Positions 17,894 through 27,590 are shown, counted from the first letter of the stretch. The stretch is 47,108 nucleotides of DNA from Acidobacterium sp. (GCA_003131625.1 PKVY01000035.1:1-47108); one strand, 5' to 3'. Translations and numbers: made by a program. Notes: generated from the sequence alone by a model not told the origin.

Positions 17894-18973
17894 GTGGACG
17901 TTCGCCAAAATTTGCTGCAATGGTTCGACGAACATGCGCGGGACCTGCCGTGGAGACAGACCCGCGACCCATACGCGATCTGGGTCTCAGAGACCATGCT
18001 GCAGCAGACCCGCGTGGCTGTCGTGATCGACTACTACACTCGGTTCCTGGCGCGGTTTCCCACGCTCCGGTCGCTGGCGCTGGCCGAGGAAGCCGAAGTG
18101 CTGGCCCTGTGGAGCGGACTTGGCTACTATCGTCGCGCGCGGGCGCTGCACGAGTCGGCGCGAGCCGTGGTTACTGAGCATGGGGGCGAAATTCCAAGGA
18201 CAGCGGCGGCCCTGAGCCGCCTGCCGGGAGTGGGTGTCTATACCGCGGCGGCAGTCGCCAGCATCGCCTTCGGCGAGCCGGTTGCGGCCGTCGACGGCAA
18301 TGTCGAGCGCGTGCTGACCCGCTACTTTGGCCATGAACCAGTCCCGGGTGTCGCCCGCAGCGGAGAGTTGCGGCGCGCCGCCGAACATCTGGTGGATCCC
18401 GAGCGGCCCGGCGATTTCAATCAGGCCATGATGGAGCTGGGCGCGACCGTTTGCCTGCCCAAGGCGCCAATGTGCCTGGCCTGCCCGATACGCGAGGGCT
18501 GCGCCACGCGTGGCGAACATACAGTGCCGCGCACCAAAAAGATGCTGAGCCGGAAGACCGCCCTGGCGCTGGTCCAGCGCCGTCAGTGGCCCAAAGCGGA
18601 GGTGCTGCTGCAGCGCCGTCCGCCCGATGCTTCGCAAATGCCCAACATGTGGGAGCTGCCGTCGATCAAGGAAGGCCAGGAGAGCGAAGACATGCTCCTG
18701 CTCACGGTCCGGCACTCGATCACCAATACGAATTACTACGTGACCGTCTACGGCCTCACCATGAACGAGCAGAAGCTGCTGGCGAAGGACACGGGCGAAC
18801 GCGTCTGGGTTCCGGTTCTGGATCTCCTCGAGCAGCCCCTCACCGGGCTCACGCGGAAGATTCTCAAGCGCCTGAGGGTCATGCCCGGCTACAGCGGCAT
18901 GCGGCCGGTGGTGCTCGGCGATTCAGACCAGGATGTGACCAGGGAGCTGGACGCAGCCGGCGTTCGGCGCTGA
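17894..18973 (+). CDS. mutY: A/G-specific adenine DNA glycosylase MutY
   Basis: 359 residues. Removes adenine mispaired with 8-oxoguanine in base-excision repair. Catalytic Glu33 (SETMLQQTR), the helix-hairpin-helix LPGVGVYTAAAV (110-121), Asp134 (VDGNVERV) and the four iron-sulfur ligands C187-x6-C194-x2-C197-x5-C203 are all present. The C-terminal third corresponds to the NUDIX-like 8-oxoG recognition domain (MWELPSIKEG). Start is GTG with CAGGAG five bases upstream. The gene stands alone. Confidence 0.95.
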   Translation: MDVRQNLLQWFDEHARDLPWRQTRDPYAIWVSETMLQQTRVAVVIDYYTRFLARFPTLRSLALAEEAEVLALWSGLGYYRRARALHESARAVVTEHGGEIPRTAAALSRLPGVGVYTAAAVASIAFGEPVAAVDGNVERVLTRYFGHEPVPGVARSGELRRAAEHLVDPERPGDFNQAMMELGATVCLPKAPMCLACPIREGCATRGEHTVPRTKKMLSRKTALALVQRRQWPKAEVLLQRRPPDASQMPNMWELPSIKEGQESEDMLLLTVRHSITNTNYYVTVYGLTMNEQKLLAKDTGERVWVPVLDLLEQPLTGLTRKILKRLRVMPGYSGMRPVVLGDSDQDVTRELDAAGVRR

Positions 18974-19049
18974 TCACTTCTATAGAAAAATGAGAGCACG
19001 CGAGAGCCGCTGCCTCCTCTGGGGCATCGTGTCGACGGCGCTATCGATT

Positions 19050-19069
19050 CGGCGCTACAAAAAGCGCCG
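19050..19069. other. Intergenic hairpin between mutY and the acyl-CoA dehydrogenase gene
   Basis: Perfect inverted repeat GGCGCT (19051-19056) / AGCGCC (19063-19068), extendable by one C-G pair, with loop ACAAAA. No T tract follows, so it is not a classical terminator; it could slow polymerase or stabilise a 3' end. Confidence 0.35.
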
Positions 19070-19148
19070 CTCCGGGATGGCGTAAGGCCACCCCTCCAGG
19101 ATAGTCTCAGGTTCTGACCAGCCAGCTGCCGTGCTGGAAGGAGTCCTC

Positions 19149-20321
19149 ATGCCCGAAACAGAGCCGGCCGTCGAAACCATTCCACCGCTGACCTCGCTGA
19201 CCGAGGAGGAGGCGATGCTGCGCGACACCGTGCGCCAGTTTGCGCAGCAGGAGATCGCGCCCCGGACGCGCGAGATGGACGAAGCGCAGAAGCTCGATCC
19301 CGGTATCCTGCGGCAGCTCTTCGAGCTGGGGCTGATGGCGATTGAGGCTCCGCTCGATCTGGGCGGCGCCGGGGCGTCGTTCTTCAGCGCGGTCCTGGCC
19401 GTCGAGGAGATCTCGCGCGTCGATCCGGCCGTCGCGGTCATCGTGGACGTGCAAAATACGCTGGCGGTGAATGCCCTGCTGCGCTGGGGCAATGCCGAGC
19501 AGCAGCGGCGCTGGATTCCGCGCATGGCCGAGAAGACCGTCTGCGCCTATGCGTTGAGCGAGGCTGGATCGGGTTCCGATGCATTCTCACTGACGACTCA
19601 GGCGCGCGCCGACGGCGACGGTTTTGTCCTGAACGGTCGAAAACTGTGGATCTCCAACGCCATGGAGGCCGACCTGTTTCTGGTCTTCGCAACGGTGAAT
19701 CCAGAAGCGGGCTATCGGGGCATCACCGCTTTTCTTGTCGAGCGCGGCGCTGCGGGCTTTGCCGTAGGCCACAAGGAAGACAAGATGGGCATTCGCGCCT
19801 CGTCCACCTGCGAGCTGCTCTTCGACGACTGCCGCGTGCCGGCTGAGAATGTGGTCGGCGAGGTCGGCAAGGGATACAAGATTGCCATCGAGACCCTGAA
19901 CGAAGGGCGTATCGGGATCGCAGCGCAGATGCTCGGGCTGGCCGAAGGAGCGTGGTCGCTGGCGGTGAAATACAGCAAAGAGCGCAAGCAGTTCGGCAAG
20001 GCCATCGCGGAATTTCAGGCGGTGCAGTTTACGCTGGCGGAGATGGCCACCCAGATCGAGGCCGCGCGCCTGCTCGTGTACAACGCCGCGCGGATGAAAT
20101 GCGCGGATGTGCCGTTTGTGAAAGAGGCCGCGATTGCGAAGTTGTTCACCTCGCGGGTCGCTGAGGAAGTCGCCAGTAAAGCGGTGGAGATTTACGGCGG
20201 CTACGGTTTCGTCCGCGACTATCCGATGGAGAAGTTCTATCGCGACGCCAAGATCGGATCGATCTACGAAGGCACGTCGAATATGCAGCTGGCAACGATT
20301 GGGAAACTGATTCTGCAGTAG
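19149..20321 (+). CDS. Acyl-CoA dehydrogenase (short/branched-chain type)
   Basis: 390 residues. FAD enzyme that makes the trans-2-enoyl-CoA in beta-oxidation or branched-chain amino acid breakdown. Motifs in order: YALSEAGSGSDAF (FAD/substrate loop), WISNAMEADLFLVFA, GIRASSTCELLFDDCRVP, RKQFGKAIAEFQAVQFTLAE, IYGGYGFVRDYPMEKFYRDA and the catalytic-base motif YEGTSN with Glu374. Start ATG 19149 is fixed by GGAAGGAG at 19136-19143; an in-frame GTG at 19131 lies upstream of that signal. It is convergent with the fadE gene at 20675. Confidence 0.92.
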   Translation: MPETEPAVETIPPLTSLTEEEAMLRDTVRQFAQQEIAPRTREMDEAQKLDPGILRQLFELGLMAIEAPLDLGGAGASFFSAVLAVEEISRVDPAVAVIVDVQNTLAVNALLRWGNAEQQRRWIPRMAEKTVCAYALSEAGSGSDAFSLTTQARADGDGFVLNGRKLWISNAMEADLFLVFATVNPEAGYRGITAFLVERGAAGFAVGHKEDKMGIRASSTCELLFDDCRVPAENVVGEVGKGYKIAIETLNEGRIGIAAQMLGLAEGAWSLAVKYSKERKQFGKAIAEFQAVQFTLAEMATQIEAARLLVYNAARMKCADVPFVKEAAIAKLFTSRVAEEVASKAVEIYGGYGFVRDYPMEKFYRDAKIGSIYEGTSNMQLATIGKLILQ

Positions 20322-20371
20322 GCAGGGCCGCGCAAATGGTATCTTGCCTTCGGGAGAGGCGTCGCTCGATC

Positions 20372-20668
20372 ATGTCGCCGAACGAATTCCAGGCAACGCT
20401 GGTGTTGAACGAACCTCCAAAAAACTTTTCGCCTCCGCTGGCCGCGCTGTGGTGGGACGCCAAAGGCGACTGGCCTCGCGCGCATGATCTCGTCGACGCG
20501 CTCGAAAGCACCGAGGGCATGGCGGTTCACGCCTACCTGCACCGCCGCGAAGGCTCGCTCTCGAACGCGGATTACTGGTATCGACGCGCCGGGCGGCTCT
20601 ATTATCGCGCCGCCCTTGAACAGGAATGGCAGGCGCTGGTCGAAGGGCTCCTGGTTCAGGCGCCCTGA
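20372..20668 (+). CDS. Conserved small protein of unknown function
   Basis: 98 residues. It carries a recognisable but uncharacterised pattern: PPLAALWWDAKGDWPRAHDL, VHAYLHRREGSLSNADYWYR and RAGRLYYRAAL. The repeat-like helices suggest a small TPR/Sel1-like helical protein. ATG 20372 begins just before the conserved part; the upstream frame to 20336 adds twelve unrelated basic residues. It follows the acyl-CoA dehydrogenase gene by 50 bases on the same strand and ends six bases before the convergent fadE stop. Confidence 0.7.
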   Translation: MSPNEFQATLVLNEPPKNFSPPLAALWWDAKGDWPRAHDLVDALESTEGMAVHAYLHRREGSLSNADYWYRRAGRLYYRAALEQEWQALVEGLLVQAP

Positions 20669-20674
20669 GGCCGG

Positions 20675-22444
20675 TTACAGGGTGTAACGCTCGGCGGCGG
20701 CCATCTCTTCAGAGACGGCGCGTCCGATGGCGACAGTATTGATGGGATCGTGCTTCGCGAGACGGCGAAAGATCGCCATCTGGGTGCGCAGCATATCGCC
20801 CTCGGCAATGGCGCCCAGAATGCGCTCGGCGGAATCCTGAATAATGCGGAAGGAACGCGCGGCGCTCAACTGCGCAAGTTGAATCGCGATCGGGCTGCGC
20901 CCCCCAAACTTCTCCGCGCGCAGAATCGCCGACTCCATGACGAGAATTTCGATCAGAATATCGGCCAGCGCTCCCATGATTTCCTGCTGGTCTTGCAGAT
21001 TCGTCGGGTATTTCTGGCTGGCCGCACCTGCGCAGAACAACCCCAGCTTTTTCGCGCTGGCGAGCAGTGCTTTCTCGGCGGCGAGCGGGCCGGAAGCTTC
21101 CTGGCGCGGCGCAGAACCGGCCATCACTTCGTCCATGACTTTGCCGATGGCGGGCAGCAGCGCCAGGCGCCCCTGCATCGCGCGCTTCAGCGTGAAGCCG
21201 GTGATGATCAGGCGGTTGATTTCGTTCGTGCCCTCGAAAATGCGATTGATGCGGGAATCCCGGTAGTTGCGTTCGGCGGGGTACTCTTCAACGTAGCCGT
21301 AGCCGCCGTAGATCTGGACGCAGTGGTCGACGGCGCGCTCCAGCATCTCCGAACACCACACTTTCACAATGGAGCACTCGACGGCGTACTCCTCGATGCG
21401 CTTCTGCACTTCGCTCGCGGGAGCATCGTGCGCGAGCGCGGCGAGCGCCGTATCGATAGCGCCGACCACGCGGTAGACGAGAGCTTCGCCGGCGAAAATT
21501 CCAGCGGCCGTATCGGCGATCTTTTCCTGGATCAGCCCGAAGGACGTGATGGGTTTGCCAAATGCGATGCGTTGCTTCCCGTAGCGAAGGGCGTTGCGAA
21601 GCGTGTTGCGCGCTCCGCCCAAAGTCGCCGCGCCTAATTTGTAACGGCCGACGTTCAGAATGTTGAACGCGATGTGATGGCCTTTGCCGGCCTCTCCAAG
21701 CAGATTCTCAACGGGGATCACGCAATCGGAGAGGACCAGTGGGCAGGTCGAGGAGCCGCGGATGCCAAGCTTATGCTCTTCCGCGCCGATCGTGAGCCCG
21801 GGCGTATTGCGCTCGACCAGGAAAGCGGAAAATTGCTCGCCGTCGATTTTCGCGAACACGATGAAAAGGTCGGCGAAGCCGGCGTTGGAAATCCACATCT
21901 TCTCGCCGTTCAGGATGTACTGCTTGCCGTCGGGCAAAAGCCGCGCCTGAGCGCGAATATTCATGGCATCAGAGCCGGATGTAGATTCGGAAAGCGCGTA
22001 GGCCGCGATCCATTCCCCGGTTGCCAGCTTCGGCAGGTATTTTTCCTTTTGCGCAGGCGTTCCGTACCAGATCACCGGCAGCGTGCCGATGCCCGTGTGA
22101 GCGCTGAAGCTGACCGAAAAGCTGGCGGAGACCGCGATCCGATCGGAGACCAGGGCCGACGTGACCTTGTCCATCGCGAGGCCGCCGTACTCTTCCGGCA
22201 CGTCGACCGACATGAGGCCCAGTCTGCCGGCTTCGAGGAGCAGTTCGCGCGTGACCGGGAAGTTTTTCGCCTCGATTTCGGCAACGCGCGGCAGGATGGA
22301 CTTTTCAGCGAACTCCGCAGTCGTGCGGGCGATTTCCTGCTGCTCTTCGGAGAAGTCTTCAGGCGTGAAGATGTCCTCGGGGGCGGCGTTTGAGAGAAGG
22401 AAGCTGACGCCGACGGCGGGTTTGGGTGCGGCTACAGTGGCCAT
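20675..22444 (-). CDS. fadE: Acyl-CoA dehydrogenase, long/very-long-chain type (FadE-like)
   Basis: 589 residues, longer than the classical 380-residue enzymes because of a C-terminal helical extension, as in VLCAD/ACAD9 and Bacillus FadE. Seen: YALSESTSGSDA (149-160), WISNAGFADLFIVFA (184-198), GIRGSSTCPLVLSDC (227-241), IYGGYGYVEEYPAERNYRD and catalytic Glu404 in IFEGTNEINR. It performs the first oxidation step of fatty acyl-CoA degradation. It is the last gene of the minus-strand array fadB / TA / fadA / TA / fadE. Its start lies 51 bp after the PIN toxin stop codon. Confidence 0.92.
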   Translation of the reverse strand: MATVAAPKPAVGVSFLLSNAAPEDIFTPEDFSEEQQEIARTTAEFAEKSILPRVAEIEAKNFPVTRELLLEAGRLGLMSVDVPEEYGGLAMDKVTSALVSDRIAVSASFSVSFSAHTGIGTLPVIWYGTPAQKEKYLPKLATGEWIAAYALSESTSGSDAMNIRAQARLLPDGKQYILNGEKMWISNAGFADLFIVFAKIDGEQFSAFLVERNTPGLTIGAEEHKLGIRGSSTCPLVLSDCVIPVENLLGEAGKGHHIAFNILNVGRYKLGAATLGGARNTLRNALRYGKQRIAFGKPITSFGLIQEKIADTAAGIFAGEALVYRVVGAIDTALAALAHDAPASEVQKRIEEYAVECSIVKVWCSEMLERAVDHCVQIYGGYGYVEEYPAERNYRDSRINRIFEGTNEINRLIITGFTLKRAMQGRLALLPAIGKVMDEVMAGSAPRQEASGPLAAEKALLASAKKLGLFCAGAASQKYPTNLQDQQEIMGALADILIEILVMESAILRAEKFGGRSPIAIQLAQLSAARSFRIIQDSAERILGAIAEGDMLRTQMAIFRRLAKHDPINTVAIGRAVSEEMAAAERYTL

Positions 22445-22495
22445 AGTGGAGTCTCTGAAAGATCATCCTACGCCGATAGGAATGACGCGACGTGA

Positions 22496-22921
22496 TCAGG
22501 AGGTCTTCAGGCCCGCGGCTTTGGCAAGCTTCGCCTGGCGCTGGTCAAAGGTCCAGAAGCGTTCGGCTTTCAGTTCGAGAGCGCAGGCGACGTGAAGCGT
22601 GTCAAGTGTGCGTGTGCCAAGCGCCGAAACGTGGCGGCGCGCCAAAATAACGCCAGTTTCGAAGGCGGCGGCCGGAACATCGACCACATGCCACAGCCCT
22701 GCATCGCAATCTCGGCCAAGGTCTTTGTAGATCGCATCGGCCGTAGCCGCGGTCATCTGCCGCTGAAAGACGCTGCGGGCGACCGCATGAACGAATTCCA
22801 GTTTGTGAAACGGTGTAAACCAGAGAATCGGATGCGTCGCCATTCGTCGCAGTGCTTCCGGAGTGTGTCCGTCCCGAAGATAAACGGAGACGAAGAAGCT
22901 CGAATCAGCGTAGATACTCAA
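22496..22921 (-). CDS. PIN-domain toxin of a type II toxin-antitoxin module
   Basis: 141 residues from TTG 22921. The four acidic residues of the PIN ribonuclease active site are present: D6 (YADSSFF), E42 (KLEFVHAV), D107 (RTLDTLHVACAL) and D126 (FDQRQ). Family members cut RNA, often tRNA. The TTG overlaps the antitoxin stop codon by four bases (TTGA), the usual coupling in such modules. The frame is open further upstream, but that part is the antitoxin gene read out of frame. It sits between fadA and fadE on the same strand. Confidence 0.85.
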   Translation of the reverse strand: MSIYADSSFFVSVYLRDGHTPEALRRMATHPILWFTPFHKLEFVHAVARSVFQRQMTAATADAIYKDLGRDCDAGLWHVVDVPAAAFETGVILARRHVSALGTRTLDTLHVACALELKAERFWTFDQRQAKLAKAAGLKTS

Positions 22922-23160
22922 TAGCGTCCGTGGCGATTCTTGATAAAGTCGGCAACCGCGTTTAGAACGCGGTTGCCGAAGAGCTTCTTGTGGCGTGCCT
23001 CGAAGTTGGGCCACACCTTTTCCTTTGGTGCAGGCGCAACGATGGGAACGATGCGCGCAACCGGGCGATTGCGCTTCTGGAGTTCGATCGTCTCTCCAGC
23101 CTTTAGCCAGGACTCAAGCTGGCGCGTGTTGCGCAGCTGGCGCATATTCATCGTCGGCAT
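22918..23160 (-). CDS. Phd/YefM-like antitoxin
   Basis: 80 residues from ATG 23160. The N-terminal half NTRQLESWLKAGETIELQKR followed by NRPVARIVPI matches the Phd/prevent-host-death DNA-binding fold. The basic C-terminal half (VWPNFEARHKKLFGNRVLNA) would wrap the toxin. Other in-frame ATGs lie at 23151 and 23145, and no Shine-Dalgarno precedes any of them; the transcript may have a very short leader. It directly abuts a perfect palindrome at 23168-23192, the likely auto-repression site. Confidence 0.8.
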   Translation of the reverse strand: MPTMNMRQLRNTRQLESWLKAGETIELQKRNRPVARIVPIVAPAPKEKVWPNFEARHKKLFGNRVLNAVADFIKNRHGRY

Positions 23161-23167
23161 GTCTATA

Positions 23168-23192
23168 ATGTGACACAATATGTGTCACATTG
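23168..23192. promoter_or_regulatory. Palindromic operator of the Phd-like/PIN module
   Basis: Perfect 11-bp inverted repeat AATGTGACACA (23168-23178) / TGTGTCACATT (23182-23192) around a three-base centre. It occupies the 40-bp gap between the fadA stop and the antitoxin ATG and overlaps possible promoter hexamers (TATAGA just before the ATG, minus strand). Confidence 0.75.
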
Positions 23193-23200
23193 GCAAGGAT

Positions 23201-24382
<1,182 letters not shown>

Positions 24383-24400
24383 GCAAACCTGGGCATCACT

Positions 24401-24751
24401 CTACGATCCATGCGGTTTGGAAATTCCCAGCTGGAGCAAAACCGCCGTTTCCACCTGCTTCATATCTTCTTCCGACAACTGGCCAAGACGAGACCTCAGT
24501 CTCAGCTTGCTCGCCGTGGTGATCTGATCCGCCATGGCTTTGCGCCATTCGCCATTCAGGAATACCCTCGCCTCCCCCGGATAAATCCTCTGGACATTGG
24601 AGGTGACAGGAATCACAACGACCCTGTTCAGTGCCCCGTTAGCCACATCGTTGCTGAGTATGACAGCGGGACGGGTTTTCTGAATTTCGCCACCCATTGA
24701 TGGATCAAATGCAACCCAGTAAACCTCACCGCGCCTCGGATGCGTCGCCAA
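24401..24751 (-). CDS. MazF/PemK-family toxin endoribonuclease
   Basis: 116 residues. The MazF fold is clear: RRGEVYWVAFDPSMGGEIQK, TRPAVILSND, VVVIPVTSNVQRIYPGEARV and ADQITTASKLRLRSRLGQLS, with Arg in TRP and Thr/Ser in PVTS at the catalytic positions. It is a sequence-specific mRNA interferase by family. The start is TTG, supported by a GGAGG on the minus strand (plus positions 24758-24762) six bases away. It overlaps the 3' end of the upstream partner gene by 26 bases. Confidence 0.92.
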   Translation of the reverse strand: MATHPRRGEVYWVAFDPSMGGEIQKTRPAVILSNDVANGALNRVVVIPVTSNVQRIYPGEARVFLNGEWRKAMADQITTASKLRLRSRLGQLSEEDMKQVETAVLLQLGISKPHGS

Positions 24752-25109
24752 TCAGCGCCTCCGACCAATCCATCGCTTCCTGTTCCCGCTCGCGATCCGA
24801 TGCCATGGCGCGGTACCCTTCGGCAAGCCGAGTTTCCTCTGTCTGTCGAAGTCTTCGAGCAGCCTGAAGAACTTCCTCTGCGAGTTGATCCGGGACAATA
24901 AACCACGTGGCATTTCCCCGCGACTGGGGATTACCCTTTCCACTTTCCCCCTCTTCGCCATTCCAGCGGAGCCCGACGCGAGGCTGTTCATTCCATTTCA
25001 GAGTCGCCACAGACCAGCTGCCCTCTGTTCGCCCGGCGTCGTAAACGACACGAACATCTCTGACGCGATCTTTTGGAGAATTCACCTGCGCTGGATCAAT
25101 GTATGGCAT
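24726..25109 (-). CDS. Atypical antitoxin partner of MazF, two-part protein
   Basis: 127 residues from ATG 25109. The C-terminal part (about 85-127, EETRLAEGYRAMASDREREQ then EAMDWSEALIGD) resembles the toxin-wrapping tail of MazE/RHH antitoxins. The N-terminal part (RVRDVRVVYDAGRTEGSWSV, PRVGLRWNGEEG, KGNPQSRGNATWFIVPDQL) is not a ribbon-helix-helix or AbrB domain. It resembles an uncharacterised family I have seen annotated as integron-cassette protein. Its position and its overlap with mazF argue for an antitoxin; DNA binding by the N-terminal domain is inference. SD AAGGTG lies four bases before the start. Confidence 0.65.
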   Translation of the reverse strand: MPYIDPAQVNSPKDRVRDVRVVYDAGRTEGSWSVATLKWNEQPRVGLRWNGEEGESGKGNPQSRGNATWFIVPDQLAEEVLQAARRLRQTEETRLAEGYRAMASDREREQEAMDWSEALIGDASEAR

Positions 25110-25126
25110 CACTCACCTTAGCAGTA

Positions 25127-25155
25127 ATGATGACATACATATGTATGTATGTCAA
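25127..25155 (-). promoter_or_regulatory. Promoter and palindromic operator of the MazF module
   Basis: On the minus strand TTGACA (plus 25150-25155), a 17-base spacer, and CATCAT (plus 25127-25132) form a sigma70-like promoter reading into the antitoxin gene. A perfect 11-bp inverted repeat TGACATACATA (25131-25141) / TATGTATGTCA (25144-25154) covers the spacer and most of the -35 box. The fadB stop codon (25152-25154) lies inside the -35 hexamer. Confidence 0.7.
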
Positions 25156-27590
25156 TTCCTCAGCGGCCTGCCCGTCTTCAGCGTATGCGCGATGCGCTCC
25201 TGCGATTTGCGCTCCCCGCACAGGGAGAGGAAGTGCTCGCGCTCAAGATCAAGCAGATACTGCTCCCTGACCGGCGTCCCGGGTGTGACCTTGCCGCCGC
25301 ACATCACTTCGGCCAGATGCGTCGCGACCGTCACGTCATGATCGCTGGCATATTCACCCTGGCGCAGCATGTAGACGCCGAGGCGCAGCGCCGCAAGAAC
25401 GCTTTCGCCGGGAGCGGGAATGTCGGTGACGGGCAGCGGTGCGCGATAGCCAGCCTCGGCCAGCGCGACGGCGCGCGATTTTGCATCGTGCAGCACGCGG
25501 TCGCGGTTCATCGTGATGCCGTCCGACGGCCGCAGCAGACGCAGGTCACGGGCTTCGAACGCCGACGTGGAAACCTTAGCGAGGGCGATGTTCTCGAAGA
25601 TGGTGCGCATCGCGTGATGCAGTTCGACCGAGTCACTGCGCGATGCTGTGGGTGCGGCAGCGGTGGCGATTTCGAGGACGCGCAGGGTCATCTCCTTGCA
25701 GCCGCCTCCCGCAGGAATGAGCCCGACCCCGGTTTCGACCAGTCCCATGTACAGTTCGAGGTGCGGCTGACGCACAGCCGCGTGCAGCGTCACTTCCGCG
25801 CCGCCGCCTAACGCCAGTCCAAACGGCGCGACGACCACCGGGCAAGGGCAGAACTTGATCGCCTGCGTCATCTCCTGGAATGCGCGAATGTAAATGTCGA
25901 TTTCGTCCCACTCTTCGTCCTGCGCGGCCAGCAGTAACTGGACGAGATTCGCGCCCGCGGAGAAGTTCGCAGCGTCGTTGGTGATCGCAAAGCCGCGGAA
26001 ATTGCGCACAGCGTCGCTGTCGGGATGCAGCGTCTTGCGCACGAAATCGACAATGTCGCCGCCAAGAGCGTTCATCTTGGTGTGAAACTCGATGCAGCCG
26101 ATGCCGTCGCCCACGTCGATCAGCGAGGCGCCCGGATTCTCCGCCACGACGCCGCCGGAACGCTTCGCCCGCGTCAGCGTGACGACAGCCGACGCCGGTT
26201 CGACCGGCACGTATTCCCCCGGTCGCGGATCGAAATATGCCGCGCCATCGTGTCCGTACCAGGACGATCCGCCTGCGGCCAGCAGCTTTTCCAGAGCGGC
26301 CGGCAGCGTGCGGCCCTGAGCCCGCATCTTCGAAGCAGTCTCAGAGACGCCCGCAGCGTCCCACATCTCAAACGGCCCTAGTTCCCAGTTGAAGCCGGTA
26401 CGCATGGCGCGGTCGATGTCGGCGACGCTGTCGCTGATCTCGCCGATGCGGTTCGCGGCGTAGAGCCAAAGATCCGGCAGGATCTGCCAATAGAAAGCCG
26501 CAGCCTTGTCCTTCTCCGGATTGCCGCCAAGCAGCGCGCGAATCCGCTCGGGCAGCGACTCTATGTTCTTCGCGAGGTCCAGTGCTGGGATCCTCGGCTT
26601 CTGCGCAGGCCGGAAGTCGAGAGTGGCCAGGTCAAGTACGAGGCGCTCGTCATTCTCTGCACCCTTCTGCTTCCGATAGAACCCCTGGCCGGTTTTGTCT
26701 CCGAACCATTTGCGTTCGAGCATCTGCTCCAGAAACGAGGGAAGCTGAAGGTCGGAGCGCTCGTCTCTGACATTGGCCGCGAAGTTGCGAACGACGCTGC
26801 CCAGTACATCGAGGCCGACCATATCGGCGAGCCGAAAGGTTCCGGTTTTCGGCCAGCCCATCGGCCTGCCGGTCAGCGCGTCGACTTCCTCGATGCTCAG
26901 GCCGAGGCTCTGCATCACGCGAATCGTGTTGAGGATGGAGAATGCGCCAATGCGGTTAGCGATGAAGTTAGGTCGGTCGTTGGCGGGGACGACAGATTTT
27001 CCGAGTTGAATTTCGGCGAAGCGCGCAACGGATTCGACCGCCGCCGGATCGCTGTCGGGCGTGGCGATGATCTCGATCAGCTGCATGTAGCGCGGCGGAT
27101 TGAAGAAGTGCGTCCCAAACCAGCGGCGGCGCAGTTCCTGCGGGAGAGCCTGTGCGATCTCGCCGACCGGCAGCCCGCTGGTATTCGTGGTCAGGATGGC
27201 ATCCGGACGCAGATGCGCCGCAACGCGAGCCAGCAGACTGCGCTTGATTTCCAGGTTCTCAGCGACGGCTTCGATGATCCAGTCGCAATCCTGCAGCTTC
27301 GCTAGGTCGTCGTCGAAATTGCCGATCGTGATGCGCGCCGCAAACTCGGGCGCGGCCAAAGCCGCAGGTTTGGACTTCTTCAATCCCTCGACAGCCTGCG
27401 CAGCGAGCTTGTTGGGCTCGCCGGGTTGCGCCATGTCCAGCAGAAACACTGGGAACCCGGCGTTCGCGATGTGCGCGGCGATGCGCGAGCCCATGGTGCC
27501 CGCGCCCAGTACAGCGATGCGGCGGATCGGATAAGCCGCCGCCTGCGAAGGGCTAGCGACTGCGGACTCCGCGACCGATGAAGCATGCAT
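25152..27590 (-). CDS. fadB: Bifunctional 3-hydroxyacyl-CoA dehydrogenase / enoyl-CoA hydratase
   Basis: 812 residues from ATG 27590. Domain order is dehydrogenase first: Rossmann motif RRIAVLGAGTMGSRIAAHIA near residues 23-42, then THFFNPPRYMQLIEII, NRPNFIANRIGAF and a second dehydrogenase C-terminal domain. The crotonase domain is in the last third (AITNDAANFSAGANL and VVVAPFGLALGGGAEVTLHA, then VGLIPAGGGCKEM). This order is opposite to E. coli FadB and resembles FadN-type enzymes, so the symbol is by function. It hydrates enoyl-CoA and oxidises the product. An upstream in-frame TTG at 27623 is less likely. It heads the beta-oxidation array, 75 bp after the preceding gene. Confidence 0.93.
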   Translation of the reverse strand: MHASSVAESAVASPSQAAAYPIRRIAVLGAGTMGSRIAAHIANAGFPVFLLDMAQPGEPNKLAAQAVEGLKKSKPAALAAPEFAARITIGNFDDDLAKLQDCDWIIEAVAENLEIKRSLLARVAAHLRPDAILTTNTSGLPVGEIAQALPQELRRRWFGTHFFNPPRYMQLIEIIATPDSDPAAVESVARFAEIQLGKSVVPANDRPNFIANRIGAFSILNTIRVMQSLGLSIEEVDALTGRPMGWPKTGTFRLADMVGLDVLGSVVRNFAANVRDERSDLQLPSFLEQMLERKWFGDKTGQGFYRKQKGAENDERLVLDLATLDFRPAQKPRIPALDLAKNIESLPERIRALLGGNPEKDKAAAFYWQILPDLWLYAANRIGEISDSVADIDRAMRTGFNWELGPFEMWDAAGVSETASKMRAQGRTLPAALEKLLAAGGSSWYGHDGAAYFDPRPGEYVPVEPASAVVTLTRAKRSGGVVAENPGASLIDVGDGIGCIEFHTKMNALGGDIVDFVRKTLHPDSDAVRNFRGFAITNDAANFSAGANLVQLLLAAQDEEWDEIDIYIRAFQEMTQAIKFCPCPVVVAPFGLALGGGAEVTLHAAVRQPHLELYMGLVETGVGLIPAGGGCKEMTLRVLEIATAAAPTASRSDSVELHHAMRTIFENIALAKVSTSAFEARDLRLLRPSDGITMNRDRVLHDAKSRAVALAEAGYRAPLPVTDIPAPGESVLAALRLGVYMLRQGEYASDHDVTVATHLAEVMCGGKVTPGTPVREQYLLDLEREHFLSLCGERKSQERIAHTLKTGRPLRN

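Noticed and set aside
23171-23190. CRP site inside the TA palindrome (TGTGA...TCACA)
   Set aside because: The half-sites are 11 bases apart, not 6, and are explained by the 11-bp TA operator arms.
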